DNA of 64,000 bases, from positions 1-64,000 of the forward strand of contig WNNJ02001347.1 of the NCBI GenBank assembly GCA_012934845.2. The letters are read 5' to 3'. Below the pieces are notes generated by a model. That model was not told where the DNA came from. It saw nothing but the letters and a program-made list of their open reading frames with translations, and did not search any database. This document shows, piece by piece, positions 53,755 through 64,000 of this stretch. The translations under genes and the position numbers were made by a program. Numbering within the stretch: position 1 is the stretch's first letter; each line of letters starts with the position of its first letter. Origin of the DNA: Pomphorhynchus laevis. Its lineage: Eukaryota > Acanthocephala > Palaeacanthocephala > Echinorhynchida > Pomphorhynchidae.

Positions 53755-54110
53755 TGTTTATATGCTGAAGATCTAGTGATTCACTCCGGAAACCTAAATT
53801 CTTTACATTTAGCTTTAAATAAGCTATACCGATTAAATGTTTAACTGATATAATTGTTTAGCTAATGGTCTGTTTGTAAATCTTGATAAGACGGAAGTTA
53901 TTAAATCTAGACTATGCGGTAAGTTAGCACATAATTATAACTAAAATAGCTAAACATTTGATGATCTCGAAAATTTCTTGTAAAGCTGCTTTATATGTTA
54001 ATATTAGCCTTCTATTATCAGAAATTTCTTTTTGTTACTTTAAAATTTCTTCGACTTATGCTACCTCCAATTCTAAATTACGGTACTGACAGCGAAGACA
54101 AAAGATGAAT
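53755..54110 (+). pseudogene. Decayed non-LTR RT fragment
   Basis: Reads YAEDLVIHSGNLNSLHLALN then, after a shift, NGLFVNLDKTEVIKSRLCGK and LMLPPILNYGT. It is the catalytic box and thumb of the R1/RTE-like family also seen at 1.1 and 12.1 kb (YADD with Asp replaced by Glu). Confidence 0.65.
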
Positions 54111-54480
54111 CTTTTTTCAAAATTTTCGAAATATATTTCAACGATTCAACCGACAACAGCGTATGTGAGTATTAACATTCATATAACAGTGGACTAACTC
54201 AAACAGTTGGCCACTGACTTGCCTGAATCATGCCATCTAAACCAGATGCATGATCCTGAAGAATGTGAGATCCAGTAACTATGTCACATATTATTATATG
54301 TCGACTTACGAGAGAGATGAAGCTCGTAAGGAAGCATCACATCGAATAAAAATAGAAAAACAAAGAAAAAGACGAAACATAAACATCAAGAGTTCACGAG
54401 GTCAAGCTTTAGGCGTTCATTGAATTGCACAGCACAAGAGCTAACCAAGACTTAAAATAAGTCTTGGTTATTGAAACTCT
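54111..54480. other. Unassigned; probable 5' flank of the L2 element
   Basis: No gene seen. A short hairpin AACCAAGACTTA/TAAGTCTTGGTT sits at 54,443-54,470 just before the tandem array. Confidence 0.4.
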
Positions 54481-54484
54481 TACA

Positions 54485-54650
54485 TTCCAGATTATTCCTG
54501 TCAGTTCCAGATTATTCCTGTCAGTTCCAGATTATTCCTGTCAGTTCCAGATTATTCCTGTCAGTTCCAGATTATTCCTGTCAGTTCCAGATTATTCCTG
54601 TCAGTTCCAGATTATTCCTGTCAGTTCCAGATTATTCCTGTCAGTTCCGC
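54485..54650 (+). repeat. 20-bp tandem array, 5' UTR of the L2 element
   Basis: Eight essentially perfect units of CCAGATTATTCCTGTCAGTT directly upstream of ORF1. The second L2 copy has a different unit (16 bp) in the same place, so this looks like a variable 5' monomer array, perhaps with promoter function. Confidence 0.85.
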
Positions 54651-54693
54651 TCGCTACGCTCGCGGATTGAGCTCAATCTATCGATAAAAGGTC

Positions 54694-56018
54694 ATGCCTA
54701 AAAAAGCGCGATCTCAGATCCCTGTTCCTGATCAACAATCTTCCACATCTAAATGCAATGATGGTTATACCAGCTTTGAAGTTGGATGCGATTCCAAAGA
54801 TTGCGATGTATGGACACTTGTTCGTGTTAAAATATCCGACCACTCAGTGTATAAACTTAAACATTTCACTTGCGGTTTTTGTACATCAGTACGACTACTA
54901 CAGTTATCCTGCTCATCTACTCCTGTATCACACACTACCACTCAGACCAATGCTGTTTTAGATGTTTCCCTCGCATCAACACCTGACTTCGCATCATATA
55001 ATCCCATTATTGAACCTACTCTCTCACACACTCCTCGTTCAACTACGTACCAAACTTCCATTAATCTTTCTCATTCTAACAATGCTAACGGTAAAGCTTT
55101 TCATCTCGTACCTCCTCTTTCCTATTCCTCCCCCAATCTAAATAAATCTCAAACTTCTTTATTCTCCTCACGAACTCCTTACTCGACCCCCCTGTATCAC
55201 CTCTCAATAATTTACACCCTTCCATCAAAATCATTTCCAGTAACATTTCCGATCAACTAATTCAACACTCCATTCCTGTCACTCATGCCCCAACCTATTT
55301 TAATTCTCCTTACTCTACCTCCCACGTAACACTTCCCAATAAGTTACATCCTTCATTTAAAATCATATCCAGTCACATCTCTGATCAACCGATTCAACAC
55401 CCCGCTCCTGTCACACTTGCTCCAACCAATATTAATTCTTTATCAAGCACCCCTGTCATTTCCACTTCTATCTGCTCATCTACCTCGACTCCAACCAGCT
55501 CTGTCCGTCCACCACTTCCACGAAATCGTTTTCCTTCGCGCGATCGCTGTATAATCATATCAAACTTAAAGCTTTCCGAATCTGCTTCTCCACAATCTCG
55601 CCTCGATGATGATGTATCTGCTTTCAGGTCTATCCTAGCAACCATTCTTCCTGATGATAACCCATCACTCTTCAATAATATCGCTCCTGTATCCTTTATT
55701 CGTTTAAACAAATCCACTAAATCAAATCATCTCAGTCCTCCACTCTTAAAAATCGTTTTCCGACATAGTTCACATGCCTCTTCGGTACTCTCCCAACGTT
55801 TTAAACTTCTTACCACTTCATCTACTTGCCGTATCTTTCCTGACCGCTCCCCTTCTGATATTGCCCAGCTCAATTTAGCTCGCATTGAAAAACATCGACG
55901 TGAAACAAACGGCGAGTCATCCTTATCTATACGTAAAATCAACGGAAATTTTCACGTTCTTCACACAAGGCCAAAAATTCGATGGCGTCCCATCTCTCCC
56001 CCTTGTCTTCTTCGCTAG
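54694..56018 (+). pseudogene. L2-like ORF1 with a single frameshift
   Basis: 54,694-55,260 is open for 188 codons. An alternative frame, from about 55,191 to a TAG at 56,016-56,018, continues the protein; the switch is at a six-C run (55,187-55,192), where one lost C would explain it. The N-terminus has a Cys/His cluster (about residues 21-62, ending FTCGFC) resembling a PHD-type zinc finger as in some CR1/L2 ORF1s. The middle is Ser/Thr/Pro-rich and holds a ~130-bp internal duplication (55,205-55,335 against 55,337-55,470). The end is basic. ORF1 would overlap the ORF2 start by 37 nt. It is probably an RNA-binding chaperone protein. Confidence 0.65.
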
Positions 56019-58888
56019 TCGATCTCGCTCCTAAGCATACTTTTCGTCTTAGTCTATTCAATACTCGCTCCATTCTTCATAAAGCTGATATGCTTCTCGA
56101 TATCTTCGATCAATTATCTATCGATATTCTCTGCATTACCGAATCCTGGCACACTGACTCCAACGATCTTGCTATTCGTCGTCTATGTCGCTCTGGTTGT
56201 TCTCTAGTTGAATCAGCTCGTCAAATTACATCTCATACATCTACTGCGTCTAACCATGGCGGTATTGTTGCCATTGCTCGTCACCCAATGTCTTTACGTA
56301 AAATCAACGTTAACATCCGTTACACCTCGTTCGAATTACTCATATGCAGATTATCAACGCCTTTCCCTCTGGAACTTGTGATTGTATACCGTCCAGGTTC
56401 AGTTGCCCCATCACGTATCTTCTTTAACGACCTTGCAGATCTAATGTCTCACTGTTCATTGTCTTATACTCCTTCTTTTGTTCTCGGTGACTTTAACATT
56501 CGTCTTGATCGCCCGTCTGACTCTGACTCTATCACTTTAACTAATCTTTTTTCTGATTTTAACTATAAATTACTTTCAACAAGCCCAACTCATATTCTCG
56601 GCGGTGCTCTCGACATCATTGCTGTTCCTAACTGCTTCAATGACTATACCTCCTTGTCAATTACTGATCCTGGTTTGTCCGATCATTTCCTTGTCACTCT
56701 TACTCTTACTCGTCCCCATCCTCCTTCTCCGCCTTTACCATTATCTACACCAAGTCGACCCTGGAAGCTTCTCGATATCCCTATTCTCTGCACAGCCTTA
56801 CTCAATTCTTCACTCTTTTCACTTCCTCTTAACTATCTCTCTCCCGATGATCTCTGCATTCTGTTTGATTCTGAACTTACGTCGATCCTCAATAACCTTC
56901 TACCTAGTCGACTTCGACGTTCCCAGCGCTTGCGCCATGCTCCCTGGTTCGATTCTGACTGTAGTCTTTCTAAGCGTCGACTCCGTCACTCTTTTCGTAT
57001 GTATAAACGCTTTCTTAAACGTTCACCCAACTCACTCCCTCCAAATCTTCGTGATTCCTACTTTTCTCAACGCCGTTCACATCTCATTCTTATACGTACT
57101 AAACGTACTCTCTTTTGGCGAAATCAACTCGAGTCATCTTCCAACTCGAAATCTCATTGGAAAATCTTAAACTCAATTCTTTCACGATCATCTACCCCTT
57201 GTAATATAAATCCTGATGAATTTTCTTCTTATCTACAAACTAAGCTATCTAATTTACTTTCCCTACTACCCATAGCCCCCTTGTACCCACTCTTATCTTT
57301 AAATACTTCCCTCCCAGAACTATTCCACCTTCCCGTTTCGTCTGATGAAGTTTCTTCGGTTCTGCTGTCATTAACTAATAAAACCTCTCCTTCTGACCCA
57401 ATTCCCACTCACTTACTTAAAAATATCTGCACTTTTATCTTACCCTTCCTAACCACATTGTTCAACTCGTCCATCCGTAGCTGTACATTTCCTTCCATCT
57501 GGAAATGCGCCACTGTTCGTCCTATCATCAAAAAGCAATCTCTCGACTCTTCACTACCATCTTCGTACCGTCCAATCTCACTTCTCCCAACCCTCTCTAA
57601 ACTCCTTGAGCGTCTCGTTCTTAAGCAAGTTAATACATATCTCTATTCCTCTAACTTATTTCCTCCCTTCCAAGCCGCTTTTCGCTCTAATTACTCTACC
57701 GAAATTGCATGTCTTAAAGTTTATAACGACTTACTCATATCGCGCGATCATAAATTATGTAGTGTCATAGTTTCTCTTGATCTATCGTCTGCTTTTGACA
57801 TCGTCGATCACTCGATTCTTCTCCATCGCCTTCGTCATGATTATGGCTTCTCTTTACCCACTGTATCATGGTTTTCTTCATATCTATCAAACCGTACATT
57901 TCGCGTATATTCTAACTCTTCTCTCTCCCATCCTTCGTCCATTCCGTCCGGTGTTCCGCAAGGCTCCGTATTAGGCCCTATACTTTTCTCTCTTCTTCTT
58001 GGTGATTTGTCTTCGATTTCTCATAAATTTAACTTCCATGTTATGCAATATGCTGATGACATTCTCATCTATGCTCATGCACCTGTTTATCGTATTCGCG
58101 ATCTTAGTGTTTCTGCTTCCGACTGTCTTGTCTCAATTTCCAATCATCTTTCTTCCCTTCGCATTTCTCTGAATCCTGATAAATCCAAAATTATGTGGAT
58201 CCTACCTCGACGCCTCGGCTTCGAACCTCCCTCCGTATCATTAAATTCTACAATTCTTCCTATCGTTGATAATCTCGTTTTCCTAGGCTTCCATTTTGAC
58301 AACCGACTTTCACTTAAACCTTTCGTTAGAGATAAAGTACGCTCATCTACCTTGATACTCCGCAACCTCCGTCAAGTTCGTAGATTGATCGATTTCCCTT
58401 CCTGTATGACTCTCATATCATCTCTCCTTTTTTCTAGACTCGATTATTGTCTTAATCTATTTTCCAACTCACCTAAATCCACTCTTCTTCCCCTACAACG
58501 CATCGTCAACGCAGCTGTCCGAATTCTCCTCCGTCTTCGTCGTTTTGATCACACATCCTACCATCTTGCTTCTCTCGATTTGCCTACAATTTATTGTCGT
58601 GTTCAAATTCGTCTTCTTATCGTTGCTTTCCGCCTTGTAACTTTTCATACCCCTTCATTTCTCAACCTTCCTTTTCTTGATAATTCCCGTCCTGTTTACT
58701 GTTCCTTGCGTTCCTGTAATTCCCTTCTTTTACATGTCCCAAACTACTCTACCTCCTTTGGACTCCGCTCCTTCCTGGTGGCTGCTCCTCTATCGTGGAA
58801 TCATCTGCCCATTCATATACGCCAATCAACTTCCCTGCAGTGCTTCAAACGACAAATCCGATCCCATCTGAACAATTTAACTGCTTGA
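55982..58888 (+). CDS. L2/CR1-like ORF2: endonuclease-reverse transcriptase
   Basis: 968 codons, fully open. Apurinic-like endonuclease spans about 20-240, with ESWH (54-57), GDFNIRLD (169-176), LDI (210) and SDHF (233-236). RT spans about 450-760, with SYRPISLLPTLSKLLER, SLDLSSAFDIVDHSILLHRL, GVPQGSVLGP (657-666) and YADDILIY (690-697). The C-terminal region has LPLQRIVNAAVRIL and RSFLVAAPLSWNHLP, diagnostic of L2/CR1 elements. All catalytic residues I can check are present, so the enzyme may be active although ORF1 is broken. The ATG at 55,982 is the only plausible start, overlapping the ORF1 end. The region is less AT-rich than the surrounding DNA. Confidence 0.93.
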   Translation: MASHLSPLSSSLVDLAPKHTFRLSLFNTRSILHKADMLLDIFDQLSIDILCITESWHTDSNDLAIRRLCRSGCSLVESARQITSHTSTASNHGGIVAIARHPMSLRKINVNIRYTSFELLICRLSTPFPLELVIVYRPGSVAPSRIFFNDLADLMSHCSLSYTPSFVLGDFNIRLDRPSDSDSITLTNLFSDFNYKLLSTSPTHILGGALDIIAVPNCFNDYTSLSITDPGLSDHFLVTLTLTRPHPPSPPLPLSTPSRPWKLLDIPILCTALLNSSLFSLPLNYLSPDDLCILFDSELTSILNNLLPSRLRRSQRLRHAPWFDSDCSLSKRRLRHSFRMYKRFLKRSPNSLPPNLRDSYFSQRRSHLILIRTKRTLFWRNQLESSSNSKSHWKILNSILSRSSTPCNINPDEFSSYLQTKLSNLLSLLPIAPLYPLLSLNTSLPELFHLPVSSDEVSSVLLSLTNKTSPSDPIPTHLLKNICTFILPFLTTLFNSSIRSCTFPSIWKCATVRPIIKKQSLDSSLPSSYRPISLLPTLSKLLERLVLKQVNTYLYSSNLFPPFQAAFRSNYSTEIACLKVYNDLLISRDHKLCSVIVSLDLSSAFDIVDHSILLHRLRHDYGFSLPTVSWFSSYLSNRTFRVYSNSSLSHPSSIPSGVPQGSVLGPILFSLLLGDLSSISHKFNFHVMQYADDILIYAHAPVYRIRDLSVSASDCLVSISNHLSSLRISLNPDKSKIMWILPRRLGFEPPSVSLNSTILPIVDNLVFLGFHFDNRLSLKPFVRDKVRSSTLILRNLRQVRRLIDFPSCMTLISSLLFSRLDYCLNLFSNSPKSTLLPLQRIVNAAVRILLRLRRFDHTSYHLASLDLPTIYCRVQIRLLIVAFRLVTFHTPSFLNLPFLDNSRPVYCSLRSCNSLLLHVPNYSTSFGLRSFLVAAPLSWNHLPIHIRQSTSLQCFKRQIRSHLNNLTA

Positions 58889-58960
58889 CTTTCTCATTTT
58901 TGTTTGTGGACTTGTAAGCGTACAGCTTGTACGCATTTGCCACATTAAATAAATTTGTAT

Positions 58961-59480
58961 TATATATTAAAGAGCTGTTGATCGCACCAGGTGATAATCA
59001 ATTCCATCGTTTACAGACGCGATCCATCACTCGTACAATTTGTTCGATGCTTTGAGCGATGCTTCAAACATAGCTCGTGTCCACGTAACATTGAGGATTC
59101 ACGAAGACAGAACAGCTGCTTACACGGATGGTTAGGCACGCGCAGCGACATCCACACTAGTGTAAGATCTGCAATCAACAGATCGCATTCAATAGATCTT
59201 ATACCCAACGCCTCTAGACTAACTGGATAAGGAATGGAGCGAGTTTGCCGGAACCAAGTGCGTGGCTCTTCTCAAAATGTTGTCGAATTCAATCAATTCT
59301 GATTTCAGTTGAGGGTGTGTCGCGTGAGATGCATAGATCATATGTGATTATAAGAGACTCGGATATACAATGCGTAAAACCTTTGGCTCAAGTCGTCCAA
59401 CGTTTCGATGAAGAAATTCTAAAATTCTACGGCATTTTGCGATAATAGCAGAAAAATAAAGACGAGATTTTAAATTGGAG
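58961..59480. other. Unassigned spacer
   Basis: Non-repetitive, moderately AT-rich. Short frames (58,991-59,230; 59,245-59,445) are unrecognised. Confidence 0.35.
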
Positions 59481-61078
59481 GAAATAACAACATCTAGATC
59501 AGTAGTGATTTACGGATTCGATAACTGTTGAGCTGAATTGATAAGAAGGGGAAGGTAATCGAGATTGACCAATTATCATGTCGACATTTACTAACATTGA
59601 TTACTAAGCCGTGTGATGAACACCAACTACTAACTTTATCCAGATCTGATTGTAGTAGAGGAGAGCTAGAACAATCACGAAATAAAGGGCACAACAGTTT
59701 CGTGTCGTCGGCGTATAATAGGCACTGCATGTAACATTTTCAGCGATTTAGTTGATGTAGATATTAAACAAAATGTGACTAAGGATACATCCTTGAGGAA
59801 CAACTTGAGTGAGATAAAACCATTAAGAAAGAGACTCACCAACTCGCACAGCAAAGGAACGTCTACTCATGAATTCATGTATGCAGAGACAAAAGTGCTT
59901 TGAGAATCCGTAATTTCCTAGTTTCCACAGTAAAGTTGGATGAACGACCCGATCAAAAGCTTTGGACAAATCAATGAAGATGACATCAACCGGAACCCCC
60001 TGTTCGTCAAAACCGGCCCAGCTTTCGTGTGATAATGTTAGATTAGTTGAAGTAAAGTGATGTTTTCTAAACCCATGCTGTTTATTAGACAAAATATTGA
60101 ATTTATCCAAATGAGAAGAAATATACCTCAGGATCAGTTTCTCCATCACCTTGCAAGCAATACACGTCAAACTTATTGGCCAATTATTTTGAGGATTTAC
60201 CTTATCCCCCTTTTTGAAATCTGGAATGACTAATGCTCTCTTCCACATATCTGGGACTATGCCAGTTCTCAAGTACCAGCAGTAAATATCAAAAAGCGCT
60301 AGATCTATACTCGACGCAACTTTGCATAATAATATACTAGGAATATCATCAGGACCTGGACTATTTTTAGCCGGTAGCTTCGATAAGATATTAAGAACAT
60401 CGAGCGCGTCAAAGTAGAGGTTAGAATCCTGGTACTGGAGAGAAGAATTGACTATCGTAATGTTGTAATCACATAGGCAAAATCGATTGCCAGTTAGACA
60501 AAAGTTTTTGTCAAGGATATTGGCGATGGAAAGAGGATAAACCGATTTTTGCTCACCATCAACAGACAGTTGATTGACGACTATACTCTCTTACGGTTGC
60601 TAAGTAGTTGAAAAGTCTCTTTTGATAAACATGAGACAAGAAGCATATGGCAGCAATGAATTGATGCTTATTCTGACGTTTAAGAGAAATCACCCTGTTG
60701 CGAATGGCAGTATAAAATCTTAAGGATCCGAGCCCACGCTTAAATAGTAGGAATGCATGATCACGTTCTCTGACAGCTCGTTTCAACTCGCTGTCAAACC
60801 ATTTGTGTTTCGAGGATTGTGGTTTACGTGCTACGCAAGGGGAAAATGCGTACGTGTTACGAAAGGGGAAAGGCGTGAAGTAGATTAATCAATGTTGTGT
60901 GAAGGAACGACCAGGTCACATGAACACCGACTAATCTAGCACAAGGCCATCTAACTAGGCCCAGTATTTCACCAATTGTATCGTAATCCGCATTCATAAC
61001 ACCAATCGTTTTCTTAAAACTGACCAGACGCGAAATATGACCAGGTATAATGGTAAATGATACGTAAAGTGCAGATCG
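59481..61078 (-). pseudogene. Decayed non-LTR retrotransposon (endonuclease end to RT)
   Basis: Colinear on the minus strand. The end of the endonuclease region is VSFKKTIGVMNADYDTI with FLHTTLINLLHAFPLS (60,857-61,093), followed by ELKRAVRERDHAFLLFKR (60,786). RT follows as ILSKLPAKNSPGPDDIPSIL (60,320-60,390), PDMWKRALVIPDFKKGDK, QHGFRKHHFTSTNLTLS and VDVIFIDLSKAFDRVVHPTL (149-codon frame, 59,823-60,272). The catalytic box CLLYADDTKLL and GLVINVSKC lie at 59,600-59,730. Several frameshifts. CR1/Jockey-like, a different family from the L2 copies. Its 5' end meets the second L2 array at 61,080. Confidence 0.8.
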
Positions 61079-61083
61079 TAAAT

Positions 61084-61300
61084 TCCAGATCAATCCAGTT
61101 CCAGATCAATCCAGTTCCAGATCAATCCAGTTCCAGATCAATCCAGTTCCAGATCAATCCAGTTCCAGATCAATCCAGTTCCAGATCAATCCAGTTCCAG
61201 ATCAATCCAGTTCCAGATCAATCCAGTTCCAGATCAATCCAGTTCCAGATCAATCCAGTTCCAGATCAATCCAGTTTCAGATCAATCCAGTTCCAGATAA
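61084..61300 (+). repeat. 16-bp tandem array, 5' UTR of the second L2 copy
   Basis: Thirteen near-perfect CCAGATCAATCCAGTT units plus a truncated one. Position and motif (CAGAT...TCC...CAGTT) parallel the 20-bp array of the first copy. Confidence 0.85.
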
Positions 61301-63180
61301 AATCAGCAAATTTAACAGTTTTAACACAAGGACGTCGATGCGAGGACGTAAGAAGGCATCTACGACCGACAACAACTGTGCTCAACTACAAGTACAGTGC
61401 TCGACAAACGAATGCAGCGTCTGGACTACAAGATTATTCGTCATTTCTCCAGACCAAGGTATCCACGTTGTTCTCTCACACCCCGGTCTCCATCCTATCC
61501 CACTCTACCCCGCCTAGCCTCATTATCCAAAATAGTGAGGCTAGGATGGAGACCGGCTACATCTTCTACATGTCTAACCTTCCGAAGTCTCATCTGTTCT
61601 CATGTCCTTGCCCAGCAAAACCTCACCTGTCGATCCCCTACCTACCCAATAATTAAATCCATATGCTCATCGATATCTCCTTTTCTCACAACATTGTTTA
61701 ACTCGTCAATTCGCAGTCGTATCTTCCCTTCACACTGGAAATCCGCAATCGTTCGTCCCCTCCTAAAAAAACAATCGCTCGACCCCTTCCATCTTTCTAG
61801 CTATCGCCCCATTTCACTACTCCCTACTCTTTCTAAGCTCTTAGAACGCATCATCTTAATACAGATTAACGCTTATCTCTCGTAATCCAATCTGTACCCT
61901 CCTTTCCAAACCGCTTTCCGCTCTAATCACTCCACAGAAATCGCCTGCATGAAAGTTTACAACGACTTACTCGTTTCTCGAGGCAAGGCTCAATATAGTG
62001 TTCTCATCTCCCTCGACTTCTCCTCCGCTTTCGACATTGTCGACCACTCCGTCCTCCTTTCTCGCCTTCGTCATAATTACGGATTTCTTCCTACGTAGCA
62101 TGGTTTGCCTCATATCTATCCGACCGTTCCTTACGCGTCTGTTCTAATTCATCATCCTCCCATCCCATCCCTATCTTTTGCGGGGTCACACAAGGTTCAG
62201 TCCTAGGTTCCCTGTTTTTCTCTCTTCTGCTTGGCGATCTCTCTCCGTTTGGAAAACCTTTTTCCTTTAACGTCATGCAATACGCCGATGACATACTCAT
62301 CTATGCTCATGCACCCGCACATCGCATACACGATATCGGCATTTCTGCCTCCAACTGTCTTTCTTCTATCTACGAACGTCTCTCCAATCTCCATCTCGTT
62401 CTAAACCCGACAAGTCTAAAATAATGTGGATCCTCCCCGTAAACCAAACATATCTCCTCCCACTGTATCTTTTGCCTCATCGATCATCCCCATAGTACAC
62501 AATCTCACTTTCTTAGGCTTCCATTTCGATGATCAACCTTTCCCTTAAAATCCTTCGTCCGTGACAAGGTTCGCTCGTCTAACTTAATTCTCCGTGACAT
62601 CCGCCGTATCCGCCCCCTTATCGACTTCCGTTCTTGTATGTCTCTTCTTTCATCGCTTCTTTTCCCTAAAATCGATTACTGCCTTAGCCTTTTCGCCAAT
62701 TCTCCACAATCCATCATCCTACCCCTACAACGCATAATCAACTCCGCCGTTCGAGTGCTCTTTCGTCTCCGTCGCTTTGACCACATATCCACATATCTTG
62801 CCCAACTCTCCTGGCCCAACATCCACATCCACATCAAACTTCGCCTTTATCTCGTAACTTTTCGTCTCATAGCTGTCGGCTCCCCATCGTTCATCAACCT
62901 TCCTTTCTTAGACGACACTCGCCCCACCTCGCTATCGCTGCGTTCCCGTCATACCCTCTTACTCCACGTTCCTAATTACTCCAACAACTACGGTCTCCGA
63001 TCCTTCCTCGTCGCCGCCTCACTCGCCTGGAATCAACTCCCTCTCGACGTCCGCCGCGCTCCCTCCTTTATCACATTCAAACACCTCCTCCGTTCACACC
63101 TTCTCGACACATGATTAACATTTTTGTTTTGTTGTGGTCATGTAAGCGTGCGCTGGCACGCATTTGCCACGTTAAAATTA
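61084..63180 (+). pseudogene. L2/CR1-like element, internally deleted copy
   Basis: After the 5' array only short ORF1-like scraps remain (61,300-61,650). ORF1 and the endonuclease are deleted, and RT resumes at SISPFLTTLFNSSIRSRIFP (61,690). RT motifs follow in broken frames: SYRPISLLPTLSKLLERIIL, a TAA after INAYLS, LISLDFSSAFDIVDHSVLL, a damaged GVPQGS box and QYADDILIYAHAPAHRIHDI (62,280). The last 158 codons (62,638-63,114) are open: LLFPKIDYCL, LPLQRIINSAVRVLFRL and RSFLVAASLAWNQLP. It ends GCACGCATTTGCCACGTT. A foldback CTAGCCTCATTATCC/ATAGTGAGGCTAG sits at about 61,518-61,548. Confidence 0.85.
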
Positions 63181-63435
63181 ATTTTTTTATCAAGTAAGGC
63201 TGATGATTTTTTATCACACCCCTGGATCGCGGTATAAGAGACCCAATCAATATTTGGAGTGTTATCAGGTGCAAGCTTTTTAAGAAACAGTAAATGTCGT
63301 CCTGGGAATTGATTCATACTCTGATATTTGCCTAACTGAATCAGCGTTTCCTCTGCCGGACGCCACTGCTGAACTATATGCGTATATAATGATTATAGAT
63401 ACTAAGGAACGAATAGTCTTAGACTATGAGTATCT
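63181..63435. other. Unassigned spacer
   Basis: A frame around 63,305-63,350 reads DSYSDICLTESAFPLPDATA-like sequence, possibly another endonuclease scrap. Not firm. Confidence 0.3.
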
Positions 63436-63650
63436 AGAAAACAAAAATAAAGCGTGGTAAATAAAGCGCTCCTCAATAAAAAGCTAATAACCATTCTTGA
63501 TCGCATTGCTCCATTGTGGAATTCTCTCCCAATAAATATAATGGATTGTTCCTGTGCAACTTTATTCAAGAGACCGTCGTTTTTTAATCACTGCGATCGT
63601 ATATATTTTGAGTTTTTATTTTTATCCATTTTTTTGTTGTGATCCAAGAA
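63436..63650 (+). pseudogene. Non-LTR retrotransposon C-terminal scrap
   Basis: A 62-codon frame contains TILDRIAPLWNSLPINIMDC and ATLFKRPSF, the same ORF2 C-terminal signature as at 19.3 kb (WNSLP...FKR). Confidence 0.6.
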
Positions 63651-63654
63651 AATG

Positions 63655-63990
63655 AGTATTAAAAGCTTCAAAAATATGTTGCTGTGATCCAACCTATAAT
63701 GAGCCCAGATTCTCAAGTTGTTGTGTATGATAATACTAGGAACCCATTTCTTCACAAACTGCCTCAAATATTCTAAAATTAAATGCTTTACGTGGAATTT
63801 CTCCTCGACTTCAATGACATTTTCTAATACTTACTGTAGTTCTTATGGCATTTTTTCGTCACAACTTGCTATATAATACAGTATAAAAGGTCTGGATGAC
63901 CAACATTCTTTACCTTTGCAACAATTTTTAAAAGACATCCAGTCATTTCTGCGGCTCCGTCTGTGCATATCTTAATACATTTTATCAGTC
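63655..63990 (-). pseudogene. hAT-like (ZBED/Buster type) transposase remnant
   Basis: On the minus strand: ICTDGAAEMTGCLLKIVAKV, then HPDLLYCII, a stop, QVVTKK, and in a shifted frame FRIFEAVCEEMGS followed by HTQ. This order (CTDGA.AM.G, CIIHR...A.K, LCEEMG...HTEVRW) is the catalytic-domain signature of domesticated and mobile hAT transposases related to ZBED5/FAM200. Stops and shifts show it is dead. It may extend beyond the window. Confidence 0.7.
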
Positions 63991-64000
63991 AATTCAATGT

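Larger units (their letters stand above)
54485..58960 (+). mobile_element. Near-complete L2/CR1-clade non-LTR retrotransposon
   Basis: Tandem 5' array, ORF1 (one frameshift), overlapping intact ORF2, and a short 3' UTR ending GTACGCATTTGCCACATTAAATAAA. The same 3' end occurs at 14.66, 39.1 (inverted) and 63.17 kb. No convincing target duplication was found by eye. Confidence 0.85.

Noticed and set aside
58144-58365. Minus-strand ORF within L2 ORF2, and the 188-codon plus frame at 56,604
   Set aside because: Both are out-of-frame shadows of the intact 968-codon ORF2.
1-64000. CRISPR arrays, prokaryotic operons, tRNA or rRNA genes
   Set aside because: The tandem arrays have no spacers, the coding content is eukaryotic transposons, and no tRNA T-loop/acceptor pattern or rRNA segment was seen by eye.

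Overview
This window is animal-like nuclear DNA, very AT-rich and built mostly from transposable-element debris. I see no bacterial-type genes, operons, rRNA, tRNA or CRISPR. The species cannot be named from the sequence. An invertebrate is my best guess, from the mix of Penelope-like, L2/CR1-like, RTE-like, Ty3/gypsy and hAT elements plus hammerhead-ribozyme repeats. The one host gene I recognise is the 3' end of a DOCK-family gene (about 14.99-15.42 kb, + strand), whose last intron is only 44 bp.

Layout. 0-16 kb: Penelope-like element (PLE) fragments in both orientations, each tied to a short conserved repeat with a pseudoknot-like fold; an ORF1-RT fusion of a non-LTR element (1.1-2.4 kb); a hairpin carrying a hammerhead-like core on both strands (6.65-6.81 kb); RTE and R1/RTE-like remnants (11.5-12.9 kb); an L2 remnant and the DOCK exons. 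16-24 kb: a minisatellite (17.1-17.65 kb), a non-LTR 3' end (19.1-19.5 kb), and a tandem array of 463-bp units, each full unit with a hammerhead core (20.98-22.47 kb). 24-36 kb: minus-strand PLE fragments, two unidentified decayed coding stretches (25.0-26.2 and 29.9-30.3 kb), a 138-bp perfect tandem duplication, and PLE GIY-YIG endonuclease remnants (32.1-33.06 kb). 36-46 kb: two loci of a second hammerhead repeat family (37.6-38.2 and 42.75-43.2 kb), one with a complete type III ribozyme, plus more PLE pieces. 46-54 kb: decayed non-LTR elements interrupted by an intact Ty3/gypsy retrotransposon (48,664-52,617) with identical 84-bp LTRs and a 5-bp target duplication. 54-64 kb: a nearly intact L2/CR1 element with an open 968-codon ORF2, a decayed minus-strand non-LTR element, a second broken L2 copy, and a hAT-like transposase remnant at the right edge.

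How the parts fit. The autonomous machinery seen is the gypsy gag-pol, the L2 ORF2 and, only as fragments, the PLE RT and GIY-YIG domains. The hammerhead repeats encode no protein; like known retrozymes and hammerhead satellites they could give self-cleaved RNA monomers and borrow an RT, PLE being an inferred candidate. The two strongest points are (1) two unrelated hammerhead repeat families with legible catalytic cores and (2) a gypsy element whose would-be primer-binding site is complementary to its own 84-bp LTR, the arrangement used for self-priming by Tf1-type elements.
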